Below the pieces are notes generated by a model. It saw only the letters and a program-made list of their open reading frames with translations. It did no database searches and was not told the DNA's origin. 64,000 bases of DNA from Capnocytophaga stomatis (GTDB lineage Bacteria > Bacteroidota > Bacteroidia > Flavobacteriales > Flavobacteriaceae): contig NZ_CP022387.1 in assembly GCF_002302635.1 (NCBI RefSeq), positions 1,488,001-1,552,000 on the forward strand, read 5' to 3'. The position numbers and the translations under genes were made by a program. This document shows, piece by piece, positions 27,708-36,983 of this stretch (position 1 is its first letter; every line of letters starts with the position of its first letter).

Positions 27708-28004
27708 ATGAAATCAAACATTGTACATTTTCTTCTACGTTTTGTAGGTTTCCTTTTAATTTATTTGATTATACGATACATTTTTTCAAAAATAGATGAC
27801 ATCAAAATGGAGAGGATTTTGTTTCTATCTATTTTTCTGTGGAGTGCGATTTCTTCTTTATATTTGATGGCAGAATCCTACTTTTTACTGACTAAAAAAC
27901 GAAAAACTAAAGGTTTCATTAGTCTTGGTATAGGTGTTATGACAATTATTTACACTTTAATTGGGTTGAATCTGCTTATAGAAGTGTATTTTATGATAGC
28001 TTAA
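27708..28004 (+). CDS. Small integral membrane protein of unknown function
   Basis: The 98-residue protein is strongly hydrophobic, with probable membrane helices at about 8-27, 36-58 and 68-94. A basic loop KKRKTKG lies between the second and third. It starts 12 bp after pheS and probably shares its transcript, which ends at the terminator near 28028. I do not recognise a family. Confidence 0.6.
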   Translation: MKSNIVHFLLRFVGFLLIYLIIRYIFSKIDDIKMERILFLSIFLWSAISSLYLMAESYFLLTKKRKTKGFISLGIGVMTIIYTLIGLNLLIEVYFMIA

Positions 28005-28027
28005 AGTTTATACAATGACTTTACAAT

Positions 28028-28058
28028 AAAAAAGCAAGTTTTTAAGACTTGCTTTTTT
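28028..28058 (+). terminator. Intrinsic terminator of the pheS transcript
   Basis: GCAAGT (28034-28039) pairs with ACTTGC (28047-28052), extended by A and T runs on both sides. The symmetric flanks could allow function in both directions. Confidence 0.8.
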
Positions 28059-28122
28059 GTTAATGTTTTCACAGAAAAATAAAGCTATATCATTTTGAAT
28101 TTAAAATAACCGATATAAAAGT

Positions 28123-28175
28123 CTTCGACTTCGCTCAGACTGACACGGAGTTTGTCTTGCTGAGCGGAGTCGAAG
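28123..28175. repeat. REP-like imperfect palindrome
   Basis: CTTCGACTTCGCTCAG (28123-28138) and CTGAGCGGAGTCGAAG (28160-28175) are inverted copies with one mismatch in 16, separated by 21 bp. This core is like interspersed palindromes that I recall from many Bacteroidota genomes. It lies between the convergent pheS and M56 genes, a usual location for such elements. Confidence 0.7.
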
Positions 28176-28202
28176 CATCAATAGTCATTATAGTAAATTT
28201 CA

Positions 28203-29390
28203 TTACTTTTCTTTGACGGGTACTGGAGGAGGTGGCGGAACTGGCAACTCCATATAGCTCACTTTTTTAGTAGGTATTGAAGGAGCAGGTGGCGGAGGTG
28301 GTGGCGGAGGCGGTAATTGTAAGCCATACTTCTTCGTAAAAGCCTGTCGTTCTGCTTTATTTGTGATTTGCTCCACAATTTCATTACCGGCTTCATCTGT
28401 CAAAGTAACAGTTGTTTTTTCTCCCTTTCCGTTAGGAAGACCTACGCCTTGTACCTTCATTATTTTGTATTTACCAGAAGGTTGTGAAGGTGAAACTTCT
28501 TTTTGTTTTTCCACTTCTTGGGCGTAGCTTTTTTCGGCGAAAACTACAAGGAATAGAACACTTGTTGGAATAAGCAACGCCACCTTACATAAATTACGAA
28601 AATGATTTACTTTTGTCTGTAACATAATCAAACGTTTTTTCGTGTTGTAAAAATTGAAATAATTATAAATCGAGATATTTGCAGAAGCAGCTCTTTTGAG
28701 TATAAGTATTTGATATTCTGCAATATTTGTGTGTTTAGAAACCACACAAGCATCGGCTAAAAACTCGTGATTGATTCGGATGGCTTTTCCAAACAAATGC
28801 ACCACAGGGTGAAACCAAAACACGATTTTCAAAAGCTCGACAAAAAGCAAATCAACGGAATGCTTCTGCCGAATGTGTGTCAGTTCGTGTAATAAAACTT
28901 TCTGTTCATAGGCATCTTTTTTATTGATAAAAATGTAATTCCAAAATGAATGAGGAGCACATTCTTCTTCCAAAATGACCAAATAAGCTCCTTCGTAAAC
29001 TTGTTTAGGATGTTTTTTGATTTTATTGAAGATTTTAAACAAGTTACGTAAGAATCGAAATAACATCAGAAACGCAATCACTCCATATAAACATATGATA
29101 ATCAGATTTGTAAAGTTGTTATTTTCTGTAATGAGTTGCTCTGTTGTTGGATTTGCGTAAATTGAGGAATTGTTAACCTCTTGTGTAACAGCTGTTTGCT
29201 CGAATATTTTTTCGAATATGGGTTCAAAAGGCATTTCTATGGTAATCAGCGGAAAAACAAACGATGCTATCAAAGCCGAAAGCAAGAAAAACCGATTGAA
29301 TATCAACATTTTCTCTCGTGATAAAAGAAAGTGATACAATGTGTAAAAACACATTCCACATAATAGCGTTTTGATAAGATATGGTATCAT
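28203..29390 (-). CDS. BlaR1/MecR1-type M56 membrane metallopeptidase with proline-rich tail
   Basis: The 395-residue protein has membrane helices near residues 4-22, 35-55, 90-112 and 268-290. The zinc protease motif HELTH is at residues 168-172 and belongs to family M56. Related BlaR1/MecR1 proteins sense cell-wall stress and cut the paired BlaI repressor. The C-terminal penicillin-binding sensor is absent. Instead, after the last helix, about 100 residues end in two Pro-rich tracts with runs of eight or more prolines. Such tails resemble periplasm-spanning TonB-like linkers. It lies 1 bp after the BlaI-type repressor gene and is co-transcribed with it. No beta-lactamase gene is nearby. Confidence 0.88.
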   Translation of the reverse strand: MIPYLIKTLLCGMCFYTLYHFLLSREKMLIFNRFFLLSALIASFVFPLITIEMPFEPIFEKIFEQTAVTQEVNNSSIYANPTTEQLITENNNFTNLIIICLYGVIAFLMLFRFLRNLFKIFNKIKKHPKQVYEGAYLVILEEECAPHSFWNYIFINKKDAYEQKVLLHELTHIRQKHSVDLLFVELLKIVFWFHPVVHLFGKAIRINHEFLADACVVSKHTNIAEYQILILKRAASANISIYNYFNFYNTKKRLIMLQTKVNHFRNLCKVALLIPTSVLFLVVFAEKSYAQEVEKQKEVSPSQPSGKYKIMKVQGVGLPNGKGEKTTVTLTDEAGNEIVEQITNKAERQAFTKKYGLQLPPPPPPPPPAPSIPTKKVSYMELPVPPPPPVPVKEK

Positions 29391-29391
29391 T

Positions 29392-29760
29392 TTATTCCTT
29401 TTTAAGGTTTGAATCTACTATTTTTTTTAATTCTTCCCATTGCTCGGGAGTCATTGAAATTTCCTTAGCAAAAAAGGAAGCAAACTGAAAGGCTGAATTT
29501 CCGAAATAATCACTGATAATGGTTTTCATTTTTCGCGAAAAATAAGCACTTTTAGAAACTTTCGGATAGTACTCGCGTGAGTTTCCTCGCTGATGATATC
29601 CTACCATCTCCTTGTCAATCATTCGTTTAAGGAGCGTGGCGATGGTTGTATTTGCTGGCTTTGGGTCAGGATAAGCCTCTATCAAATCCTTCATATAAGC
29701 GGTTTGCTTCTGCCATAAATACTCCATAAGCTGCTCTTCTGTATTTGATAATTTTTTCAT
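29392..29760 (-). CDS. BlaI/MecI/CopY-family transcriptional repressor
   Basis: The product has 122 residues. The winged-helix DNA-binding domain spans about 1-75 (MKKLSNTEEQLMEYLWQ, then NTTIATLLKRMIDKEMVGYHQRG). A C-terminal dimerization helix region carries the site normally cut by the partner protease. It forms a two-gene operon with the M56 peptidase. A TACA-N2-TGTA operator overlaps the operon's own -7 box at 29784-29795, so autorepression is likely. The controlled regulon cannot be seen in this window. Confidence 0.93.
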   Translation of the reverse strand: MKKLSNTEEQLMEYLWQKQTAYMKDLIEAYPDPKPANTTIATLLKRMIDKEMVGYHQRGNSREYYPKVSKSAYFSRKMKTIISDYFGNSAFQFASFFAKEISMTPEQWEELKKIVDSNLKKE

Positions 29761-29783
29761 ATTCTACAATTTTAGATTTTACA

Positions 29784-29795
29784 CTACAAATGTAG
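29784..29795 (-). promoter_or_regulatory. BlaI-type operator overlapping the -7 box of the BlaI/M56 operon
   Basis: CTACAAATGTAG contains the BlaI/MecI consensus half-sites TACA and TGTA separated by two bases. On the minus strand the same bases form TACATTTG, a perfect -7 box (29787-29794), 24 bp before the repressor start. Binding there would directly block polymerase. A further half-site CTACA lies at 29764-29768. Confidence 0.65.
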
Positions 29796-29895
29796 AAACA
29801 AATTTTTGATAGAAAAAATTTTTCAACAACTTTTTTCAAAATAATTTTCATTTGAGCTAAAATTAATTTCGTAAATGTTTGATTATGTGTTAGTA

Positions 29896-29925
29896 TTGTG
29901 GTTTTAGTTATTTCCTATATATTTG
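29896..29925 (+). promoter_or_regulatory. Complete promoter of the ABC ATPase gene
   Basis: TTG at 29896-29898 and TATATTTG at 29918-29925 are separated by 19 bp, the flavobacterial consensus. The ATG is 14 bp downstream of the box, so the leader is very short. Confidence 0.7.
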
Positions 29926-29939
29926 CCTTTTTTTAAACG

Positions 29940-30866
29940 ATGCTCGAAGTTAATAACATATCATACACACACGATGGCTCCGATGCGGGCTTTCGTAACA
30001 TTTCTTTTCAGCTCAAACAAGGTGAACATTTGTCGATTATGGGTGAGAGTGGCTGCGGTAAAAGTACCTTACTGAAAGCCATTTACGGATTATTCGACCT
30101 GCCGGAGGGAACCATTTTTTTCAACGGTAAAAAGGTTGTAGGACCTTCGCGTCAGTTGGTTCCCGGCTATGAAAAAATGAAGTATTTAGCACAAGATTTC
30201 GGGCTGATGCCATACCATACTGTTGCTGAGAATGTTGGTAAGTTCCTGTCTAACATTGATTTGGAATATAAAAAGCAACGTGTAAATGAGTTACTTTCGT
30301 TGGTGGAAATGGAAAGTTTTGCAAACAGAAAAGCTCTTTTGCTCAGCGGTGGCGAAAAACAACGCATCGGTTTGGTGATGGCTTTGGCACAAGAACCTGA
30401 ATTACTAATACTTGATGAGCCGTTTAGCCAAATTGACAGCTTTCGCCGTAATAAACTCCAACGAACATTATTTACCCACTTGAAAGAGAAAAAAATAAGC
30501 TGTATTGTTGCTACTCACGATGGCAAGGAAGCGTTATCTTTTTCTGATAAAGCCTTGATAATGAGAGATGGAAATTTGCTTATGTTTGGAGATTTATTAG
30601 ATGTATATAACCAGAAGGATGATTTCTACACGGCTTCACTCTTTGGAGATGTTAGCAAGTATGTTGAAAACGGAAAAACGATTCTTTTAAAACCTTATCA
30701 AATTGAAGTTGTTGAAAAATCGGGTTGGGAAACGTTGATTGAAAATTGCTATTTTCAGGGAGAAAATTTTTTGGTAATCGGTATTTCCAACGGAGAAAAA
30801 GTTCATTTTTTGAGCAATAATCCATTAGAAATTGGAAAAAAAGTTTATTTATCTAAAAAGAATTAA
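29940..30866 (+). CDS. ABC transporter ATP-binding protein
   Basis: The product has 308 residues. Walker A is GESGCGKST (about 36-44), the Q-loop is YLAQDFGLMP, the signature is LLSGGEKQR, Walker B is LLILDEPFS and the switch His is in ATHDG. The C-terminal 75 residues resemble the TOBE-like regulatory end of iron, spermidine or molybdate importers (FbpC/PotA type). No permease or binding protein is adjacent, so the transported substrate is not evident. It has its own promoter. Confidence 0.88.
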   Translation: MLEVNNISYTHDGSDAGFRNISFQLKQGEHLSIMGESGCGKSTLLKAIYGLFDLPEGTIFFNGKKVVGPSRQLVPGYEKMKYLAQDFGLMPYHTVAENVGKFLSNIDLEYKKQRVNELLSLVEMESFANRKALLLSGGEKQRIGLVMALAQEPELLILDEPFSQIDSFRRNKLQRTLFTHLKEKKISCIVATHDGKEALSFSDKALIMRDGNLLMFGDLLDVYNQKDDFYTASLFGDVSKYVENGKTILLKPYQIEVVEKSGWETLIENCYFQGENFLVIGISNGEKVHFLSNNPLEIGKKVYLSKKN

Positions 30867-30874
30867 TATCTTTG
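30867..30874 (+). promoter_or_regulatory. -7 promoter box of the DUF6341 gene
   Basis: TATCTTTG matches TAnnTTTG immediately after the stop of the ABC gene and 33 bp before the next ATG. No TTG is present at 19-bp spacing. Confidence 0.45.
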
Positions 30875-30907
30875 CCCGAAAAGTAACACTGTTAAAAACA
30901 ATAAGCT

Positions 30908-31138
30908 ATGAAAGCATTTTTTGAAGCTATACAATATCTTTTTGAAGAAATTTTATTCATTCCGTTGGATTTTTTACGCAATTTGGAACTTGAAAATTGG
31001 TGGACAGCCAACCTAATAAGCTGGGTTTTTATACTAATTGCGATTGTGTTTTTTGTGTATTGGTTGGGTCAGCTACGAAAATACGACAAAAAGAACGATG
31101 AACGAACAGATGTTGTTTCGCATTCGTTTTGGAAGTAA
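30908..31138 (+). CDS. DUF6341-type small membrane protein
   Basis: The 76-residue protein starts MKAFFEAIQYLFEEILFIPLD. It has one clear membrane helix (about 37-56) and ends with the conserved HSFWK-like motif. I recognise it as the small Flavobacteriia family DUF6341, which is often mislabelled uracil phosphoribosyltransferase in databases. It has no phosphoribosyltransferase motif. Function is unknown. It ends at a strong bidirectional terminator. Confidence 0.75.
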   Translation: MKAFFEAIQYLFEEILFIPLDFLRNLELENWWTANLISWVFILIAIVFFVYWLGQLRKYDKKNDERTDVVSHSFWK

Positions 31139-31148
31139 AGAAAAGAAT

Positions 31149-31186
31149 AAAAAAAGAGCGATTAGATTTTCTAATCGCTCTTTTTT
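31149..31186. terminator. Bidirectional terminator between the DUF6341 gene and aspA
   Basis: A near-perfect long stem pairs GAGCGATTAGA (31156-31166) with TCTAATCGCTC (31170-31180), with A and T runs on the two sides. It lies between convergent genes and can end both transcripts. Confidence 0.85.
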
Positions 31187-31192
31187 AGTTGT

Positions 31193-32584
31193 TTAAAGTC
31201 CCAACATATTTTTAGGATCTAAAATTTCGTCTAATTTATCTTGTGAAAGCAGTTTGTGTTCTAAAACTAAGTCATAAACTGACTTGCCGGTTTCGAGGGC
31301 TTCTTTGGCAATTTTTGTACTATTTTTGTAACCTATGAATGGGTTAAGTGCCGTTACAATTCCGATACTGTTTTTCACCATATTTAAGCAAACTTCACGA
31401 TTGGCTGTAATTCCATCAATACATTTTTCACGAAGGGTGTCTAAAGCTCTTTCCAAAAAGACAATTGACTCAATAATTGACTGACAAAGAACAGGTTCCA
31501 TCACGTTTAATTGCAACTGACCTGCTTCGGCAGCAAATGTTACGGTAAGGTCATTTCCGTAAACTTTGAAGCACACTTGGTTCACAACTTCAGGAATTAC
31601 CGGATTTACCTTACCTGGCATAATTGACGAACCGGGTTGCATTGCCGGAAGATTGATTTCATTCAATCCTGCACGCGGTCCGGAAGAAAGTAAACGCAAA
31701 TCGTTACATATTTTTGAAAGTTTCACAGCCATACGTTTTAATGCCGATGAGTAAATTACGTACGAACCTGTATCTGGTGTGGCTTCTACCAAATCGGCTG
31801 CAGGAACAAAGGCTTCGCCTGTGGCTTTTGCTAATTTTTCAGCACAAATTTTCGGGAAGTTTTTAGGAGCATTTAATCCTGTTCCGATGGCGGTTCCTCC
31901 CATATTGATTTCCAAGAACAAATCCGAAAGATTGTTTAAACGCGTGATTTCTTCTTCCAAAGTTGCTGCAAAAGCTTCAAATTCTTGTCCAAGTGTCATC
32001 GGAACAGCATCCTGTAATTGTGTGCGTCCCATTTTAATCACATCGGCAAATTCTTTTCCTTTATTTCGGAAAGCATCAACAAGCTGTTTTAAATGTTTTA
32101 CCAACGAATCATTCATTCGGATGATAGCCAATTTTATGGTAGTTGGGTACGCGTCGTTGGTTGATTGTGAAAGATTTACGTGGTCATTAGGCGAGCAATG
32201 CTGATAATCACCGCGTTCGTAGCCCATAATTTCCAAAGCCCGATTGGCAATCACCTCATTGGCGTTCATATTTACAGAGGTTCCTGCCCCACCTTGAATC
32301 ATATCCACAGGGAATTGGTCGTGCATTTTGCCTTCAATCAATTCGTTACAAGCTTGTGAGATAGATTTTAAAAGTTCGTCAGGAAGTAATCCTAATTCGT
32401 GATTGGTTTGTGCGGCTGCTAATTTCACATAAGCAATGGCTCTGACAAATTCAGGAAATTCACTCATTTTGCTTCCCGAAATGTAGAAATTATCAATAGC
32501 TCGCTGGGTTTGCACGCCATAGTAGGCTTCAAAAGGCACTTGTAAATCGCCTAATAAATCTGATTCTGTTCTAAATTTTGACAT
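31193..32584 (-). CDS. aspA: Aspartate ammonia-lyase
   Basis: The 463-residue enzyme converts aspartate to fumarate and ammonia. The superfamily signature [11 protein letters not shown] is present. Other family motifs are [30 protein letters not shown] and [12 protein letters not shown]. The wording around QSTNDAYPT and the N-terminal [14 protein letters not shown] favour AspA over fumarase C. It feeds fumarate to anaerobic respiration or the TCA cycle, and the nearby anaerobic nrdDG genes suit low-oxygen growth. Confidence 0.93.
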   Translation of the reverse strand: MSKFRTESDLLGDLQVPFEAYYGVQTQRAIDNFYISGSKMSEFPEFVRAIAYVKLAAAQTNHELGLLPDELLKSISQACNELIEGKMHDQFPVDMIQGGAGTSVNMNANEVIANRALEIMGYERGDYQHCSPNDHVNLSQSTNDAYPTTIKLAIIRMNDSLVKHLKQLVDAFRNKGKEFADVIKMGRTQLQDAVPMTLGQEFEAFAATLEEEITRLNNLSDLFLEINMGGTAIGTGLNAPKNFPKICAEKLAKATGEAFVPAADLVEATPDTGSYVIYSSALKRMAVKLSKICNDLRLLSSGPRAGLNEINLPAMQPGSSIMPGKVNPVIPEVVNQVCFKVYGNDLTVTFAAEAGQLQLNVMEPVLCQSIIESIVFLERALDTLREKCIDGITANREVCLNMVKNSIGIVTALNPFIGYKNSTKIAKEALETGKSVYDLVLEHKLLSQDKLDEILDPKNMLGL

Positions 32585-32629
32585 ATTGTTAAAATTTTAT
32601 TGAGTTTCTTCAAATGTTTTGTTGTTATC

Positions 32630-32643
32630 TGGCAAATTTGCCA
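32630..32643. promoter_or_regulatory. 14-bp palindrome upstream of aspA (candidate operator)
   Basis: TGGCAAATTTGCCA is a perfect palindrome 46 bp before the aspA ATG, overlapping a weak -7-like AAATTTG. Its position suits an operator. The rest of the 32585-33163 gap contains AT-rich sequence and no gene or RNA that I can recognise. Confidence 0.4.
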
Positions 32644-33163
32644 ATGGTTTAATTTTTGTCATTGAATGAACGGACAAAATTTCTGTAAAGGTATAAAAAT
32701 ATTTTCATATTGAGAAATAAAAAATATTTCTTCATTTGATAAATGTGTAAAAATGGGGGGATTATTTTTCGAAAATGAAAAATATCACCTTCAAAAATCG
32801 CTATATCAGAAAAATAAATTGAATTTTTGAAGTGTTGATTAATCTGGTGTTGATAAGTTTGTGCATAACTATTTTTTATTTTAAGATTTATTAGTCTTTT
32901 ATTTGTATAGCTTCGCAACACGGAAATCTTAAGAAACTTTTTCTTTTAAGCGGTTGAAAAACAAATAGTAATAATTTGTATTGCAACAAAACTCAATCTT
33001 GTTTTCTGATAATTTCAGAAACTGAATCACTTCACTAACCATTTTTACATAAGAAAAGTCTTAGACAGAATTCAGCCCAAAGAGGTTACTACTAAATACG
33101 AGTATTTTTCATTTTAATAAACCCCAAACTTCACAACTATTGTGGAGCAAAAAACAATTTATT

Positions 33164-34954
33164 ATGTCAAAATTCACAAAATTAACACCCGAACAACTAA
33201 AAACGAAGTGTAATTTCATTGAAAATTACCTGAAATCATTAAATGCAGCGAGTGGCTCTTTGTTTGATTCAAATGCGAATGTTTCCAATAAAAACATAGC
33301 CACAATGGAAGCTGAGCTTAATAAAGATATTAATATTCAAGTAAATAGAATGTTAGTTTCGCACAAAATAGCTCAACTTTTCGGTCAGGAATTAGCAGAT
33401 GAATATATCCGCCAGATTGAGGAACACGAAATTTACGTTCACGATGAAACCAGCTTGAAACCTTATTGCGTGAGCGTTTCGATGTATCCGCTTTTGCTTG
33501 ACGGGCTTTTAAAACTTGGCGGAGAATCCAAAGCTCCAAAACATTTGGCAAGTTTTTGCGGTTCGTTTGTAAATTTCTTATTTTCAGTATCTTCTCAATT
33601 TGCCGGAGCGGTAGCAACGGTTGAATTTTTAATGTATTTTGATTATTTTGCTCGAAAAGACTACGGAATCAATTACTTACAAACACACGAAAAAATAGTG
33701 GAAAACGAAATGCAACACGTGGTTTATGCTATCAATCAGCCTGCAGCGGCACGTGGGTATCAGTCTGTGTTTTGGAATATTTCGTTGTATGACAAGCCTT
33801 ATTTCGATTCGATGTTCGGAAATTTTGTTTTTCCTGACGGAAGCAAACCCGTTTATGAATCATTGGACAGGCTTCAGAAATATTTTATGAAGTGGTTCAA
33901 CAATGAGCGAACTAAAGCCATTTTAACGTTTCCTGTGGTCACAGCAGCAATGTTAACGAAAGACAAGAAAGTTTTTGACCAAAATTTTGCCAATTTCTGT
34001 GCTGAAGAACTCAGTGAAGGGAATGCATTTTTCATTTATCAATCCGATAATGCCGATTCATTGGCGAGTTGCTGCCGTTTACGGAATGAAATTTCTGACA
34101 ATACTTTTAGCTATTCGCTGGGTGCGGGCGGTGTTTCCACAGGGAGCATCAATGTTATTACCATCAATATGAATCGATTGTATCAAAAAGGGCTTCCTTT
34201 GGAAGAAATGATTGATAATATCCATAAATATCAAGTGGCGTATCGTGCTATTATTCAGGATTATAAAGATGCTCGAATGCTTCCCGTGTACGACGCCGGA
34301 TTTATTTCACTTGATAAACAATTTCTTACCATTGGCATAAACGGAATGGTAGAGGCAGCGGAATATCTTGGTGTGAAAATATCTGATAATGAAGAATATA
34401 AATCTTTTATCAATAAAAATCTGAAATTGATTTACAACAAGAATAAGGAAGCCAAATCAAAATATGGTTATATGTTTAACACGGAGTTTGTTCCTGCGGA
34501 AAATTTGGGTGTTAAGAATGCCAATTGGGATAGAGCAGACGGGCTTTTTGTGCCGAGAGATTGTTACAATTCTTATTTTTATATTGTTGAAGATGAGTCT
34601 GTTAATATAATAGATAAATTTTATATGCACGGACACGAATATATTCAGTTTTTGGATGGTGGCTCGGCGTATCATTGTAATTTAGAGGAATATCCAACCA
34701 AAGAAGGATTTTTAAAACTGCTGAACGTGGCAGCGAAAACGGGTTGTAATTACTTCTGTTTCAATATAAAGGTAACTTATTGTAACAGTTGTGGTTACAT
34801 TAATAAACATACTGCTGAACATTGCGTAAAATGCCATTCAACGGACGTTGATTATGCAACGCGAATCATTGGATATTTAAAACGAATAACCAATTTTTCA
34901 AAAGACAGACAAAAAGAAGCAAAGAAAAGATATTACGGAAATGCTTCGGTATAG
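33164..34954 (+). CDS. nrdD: Anaerobic ribonucleoside-triphosphate reductase
   Basis: The 596-residue class III reductase makes deoxynucleotides without oxygen, using a glycyl radical. The radical Gly570 lies in ATRIIGYLKR close to the C-terminus. The four-Cys zinc site is CNSCG and CVKC, just upstream. The frame opens at a TTG eight codons earlier, but ATG 33164 (MSKFTKLTPEQ) is the more likely start. It is shorter than the E. coli enzyme and lacks a full N-terminal ATP-cone, as in other short Bacteroidota forms. It overlaps nrdG by 14 bp. Confidence 0.93.
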   Translation: MSKFTKLTPEQLKTKCNFIENYLKSLNAASGSLFDSNANVSNKNIATMEAELNKDINIQVNRMLVSHKIAQLFGQELADEYIRQIEEHEIYVHDETSLKPYCVSVSMYPLLLDGLLKLGGESKAPKHLASFCGSFVNFLFSVSSQFAGAVATVEFLMYFDYFARKDYGINYLQTHEKIVENEMQHVVYAINQPAAARGYQSVFWNISLYDKPYFDSMFGNFVFPDGSKPVYESLDRLQKYFMKWFNNERTKAILTFPVVTAAMLTKDKKVFDQNFANFCAEELSEGNAFFIYQSDNADSLASCCRLRNEISDNTFSYSLGAGGVSTGSINVITINMNRLYQKGLPLEEMIDNIHKYQVAYRAIIQDYKDARMLPVYDAGFISLDKQFLTIGINGMVEAAEYLGVKISDNEEYKSFINKNLKLIYNKNKEAKSKYGYMFNTEFVPAENLGVKNANWDRADGLFVPRDCYNSYFYIVEDESVNIIDKFYMHGHEYIQFLDGGSAYHCNLEEYPTKEGFLKLLNVAAKTGCNYFCFNIKVTYCNSCGYINKHTAEHCVKCHSTDVDYATRIIGYLKRITNFSKDRQKEAKKRYYGNASV

Positions 34955-35408
34955 CGAGTATGATATTGTTTTACAGGAAGTTCCGAATGAAATTTCACTT
35001 TGTTTCACGATAACGGGCTGTCCGTTAGCTTGTAAAGGTTGCCATTCTGAACATATTTGGAATCCCAATTCAGGAGAATTATTAACAGTGGAATTATTCG
35101 AAAAGCTCCTTGACAAGTACGAGGGAGCTATCAGCTGTGTGCTTTTTATGGGAGGGGAATGGGATATTGATGAACTGCTGAAATTTATTACAATTGCAAA
35201 CGGAAAGGATTTAAAAACAGCTCTTTATACAGGTTTGAACACCAAGCAAATAGCTCGAAAATATCCGCAATTATTTGATTGCTTGGATTATATAAAAACA
35301 GGAAAATGGATTCCGTCATTGGGGGGGCTTGATAGCAAAACTACAAACCAACATCTGTTAGAAATCAAAACAGGCAAAGTCCTAAATCATTTCTTTTGGA
35401 GAGAATAA
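34941..35408 (+). CDS. nrdG: Anaerobic ribonucleotide reductase activating protein
   Basis: The 155-residue radical-SAM protein creates the glycyl radical on NrdD. The iron-sulfur motif CPLACKGC has the expected C-x3-C-x2-C spacing, and FMGGEWD corresponds to the SAM-binding GGE motif. The start lies inside the end of nrdD, so the two are translationally coupled. The gene ends 11 bp before the convergent brnQ stop. Confidence 0.93.
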   Translation: MLRYSEYDIVLQEVPNEISLCFTITGCPLACKGCHSEHIWNPNSGELLTVELFEKLLDKYEGAISCVLFMGGEWDIDELLKFITIANGKDLKTALYTGLNTKQIARKYPQLFDCLDYIKTGKWIPSLGGLDSKTTNQHLLEIKTGKVLNHFFWRE

Positions 35409-35419
35409 ATACATTCAAG

Positions 35420-36742
35420 TTATTTCTTCTTTCCAAAAATAGCAAAAATAACAAACACAACCAGCGAAGGAAGTAACCATTCTAAGTGATAACTGTTTAA
35501 AGGTAAGGCTTCTTTTATTCGGAATAGGAACTCTAAATTCCAATTTAAGTTAAGATTTTTTAGTACGGAAATAAGTGATACTAAGGTAGTTGCTACAATG
35601 CTGGCAACAAAAGGTGTTTTTGACTGTACAAATCTTCCGAAAAGCAAAATGTACAAAATAAGAGTAAAAACAATCGGATAAATAAACAGAAGTATGTTGA
35701 TAGCATAATTTATAATGCTGTCAACACTATTTACTGATATGAAAGCAGAAATAATAGTACACAAAGTAACTCCTAATTTGTACGGAATTCTTCCTTTTGA
35801 CATTTTTTCAAAAATGGAGCCTGTGGCAGAGGTCAAAGCGATGGCTGTTGTTAAGCAAGCAAAGGCGATGGCTATTGCCATAACAAATGTTCCTCCTTTC
35901 CCTAATATCGAAGTTGAAATATGAAGCAATAGATTTGTTCTTGAAATTTCAGATGGAGAAACTCCGGTTGCCTCCAAATAATCCGAAGTAGCACCCAAAT
36001 AAATCAAACCTCCGTAAATAATCAACAGAGCTAAAGTGGATATCATACCTGCTGATATTGTGATTTTTACACGTTCTCTGACGGAAGTATATCCATCACT
36101 AACAACCGCTGAAATGATAATTCCTGCAAAAATAACAGAAGCCAAAACGTCCAAAGTTTGGTAACCTTCCGTAAATCCTACGCTGAATGCCCTTGAGCTA
36201 TGAAATTCTGTTATTCCTTCCTCAATAGGTTTCACGGGGTATAAAACTCCTAAAATGATTAACGCAAATAACGATAATAACAAAACTGGAGTTAGAAATT
36301 TCCCAATGATATTCACGATTGTTGTTCGCGAAATTGACAAAACCAAAACAATTGCAAAAAATATGATTGCAAAAACAACATTGCTTAATTCTGGAAAAGA
36401 AGGACTTATACCAACCTCAAAGGTAGTTGCTCCCGTGCGAGGAATTGCGACCAAGGGTCCGATACATAAAATTATCAGAACAGCCAGAATGTCAATTAAT
36501 TTCGGGTGTACTTTTTTTCCTAAGTCTGTAAATGAAGTTCCTGATTTTGTGACCACAAGAATCCCTAAAAAGGGAGCTATAATTGCCGATATAAAAAAAC
36601 CGATTAATGCCTCTCCCCAATCCTTTCCGGTGCTTAATCCTATGAGTGGAGGCAAGATAAGATTTCCCGCCCCGAAGAACATTGCAAACAATGCAAAACC
36701 TACTGTGGTGATTGTAACTATTTTGTTTTTATGAGTTTTCAT
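35420..36742 (-). CDS. brnQ: Branched-chain amino acid:cation symporter
   Basis: The 440-residue integral membrane protein has about twelve hydrophobic helices. The N-terminal FALFAMFFGAGNLILPPLIG is the hallmark of the LIVCS (BrnQ) family. It imports leucine, isoleucine and valine with Na+ or H+. It is probably monocistronic. The 241 bp upstream (36743-36983) are AT-rich and hold no other gene. Confidence 0.92.
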   Translation of the reverse strand: MKTHKNKIVTITTVGFALFAMFFGAGNLILPPLIGLSTGKDWGEALIGFFISAIIAPFLGILVVTKSGTSFTDLGKKVHPKLIDILAVLIILCIGPLVAIPRTGATTFEVGISPSFPELSNVVFAIIFFAIVLVLSISRTTIVNIIGKFLTPVLLLSLFALIILGVLYPVKPIEEGITEFHSSRAFSVGFTEGYQTLDVLASVIFAGIIISAVVSDGYTSVRERVKITISAGMISTLALLIIYGGLIYLGATSDYLEATGVSPSEISRTNLLLHISTSILGKGGTFVMAIAIAFACLTTAIALTSATGSIFEKMSKGRIPYKLGVTLCTIISAFISVNSVDSIINYAINILLFIYPIVFTLILYILLFGRFVQSKTPFVASIVATTLVSLISVLKNLNLNWNLEFLFRIKEALPLNSYHLEWLLPSLVVFVIFAIFGKKK

Positions 36743-36983
36743 TAATAATTTAGTTTTGTAGTTAAAAAAGCAACAATTATGTTGAAAAATTTAGATTATT
36801 TTTCACATTGATTGAGGCAAAGATAATAGTTTTTATGAAAATTACCCAATTTCTTTTTCTTGTTAATTTTCGTTTTTGTGAAGAAGTACCAATAACTTAA
36901 TCGATTGCAGTTGAGCTAAATTATTTTTGTGAAATATGGAAGAATTGATTTATAAAAATAAGTTGAAATTTACAGAAAACAAA

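Noticed and set aside
28203-29760. Beta-lactam resistance operon
   Set aside because: The BlaI/M56 pair lacks a penicillin-binding sensor domain and no beta-lactamase or alternative penicillin-binding protein gene is nearby.
30908-31138. Uracil phosphoribosyltransferase (a frequent database label for this small protein)
   Set aside because: The 76 residues contain a membrane helix and no phosphoribosyl-pyrophosphate binding motif.
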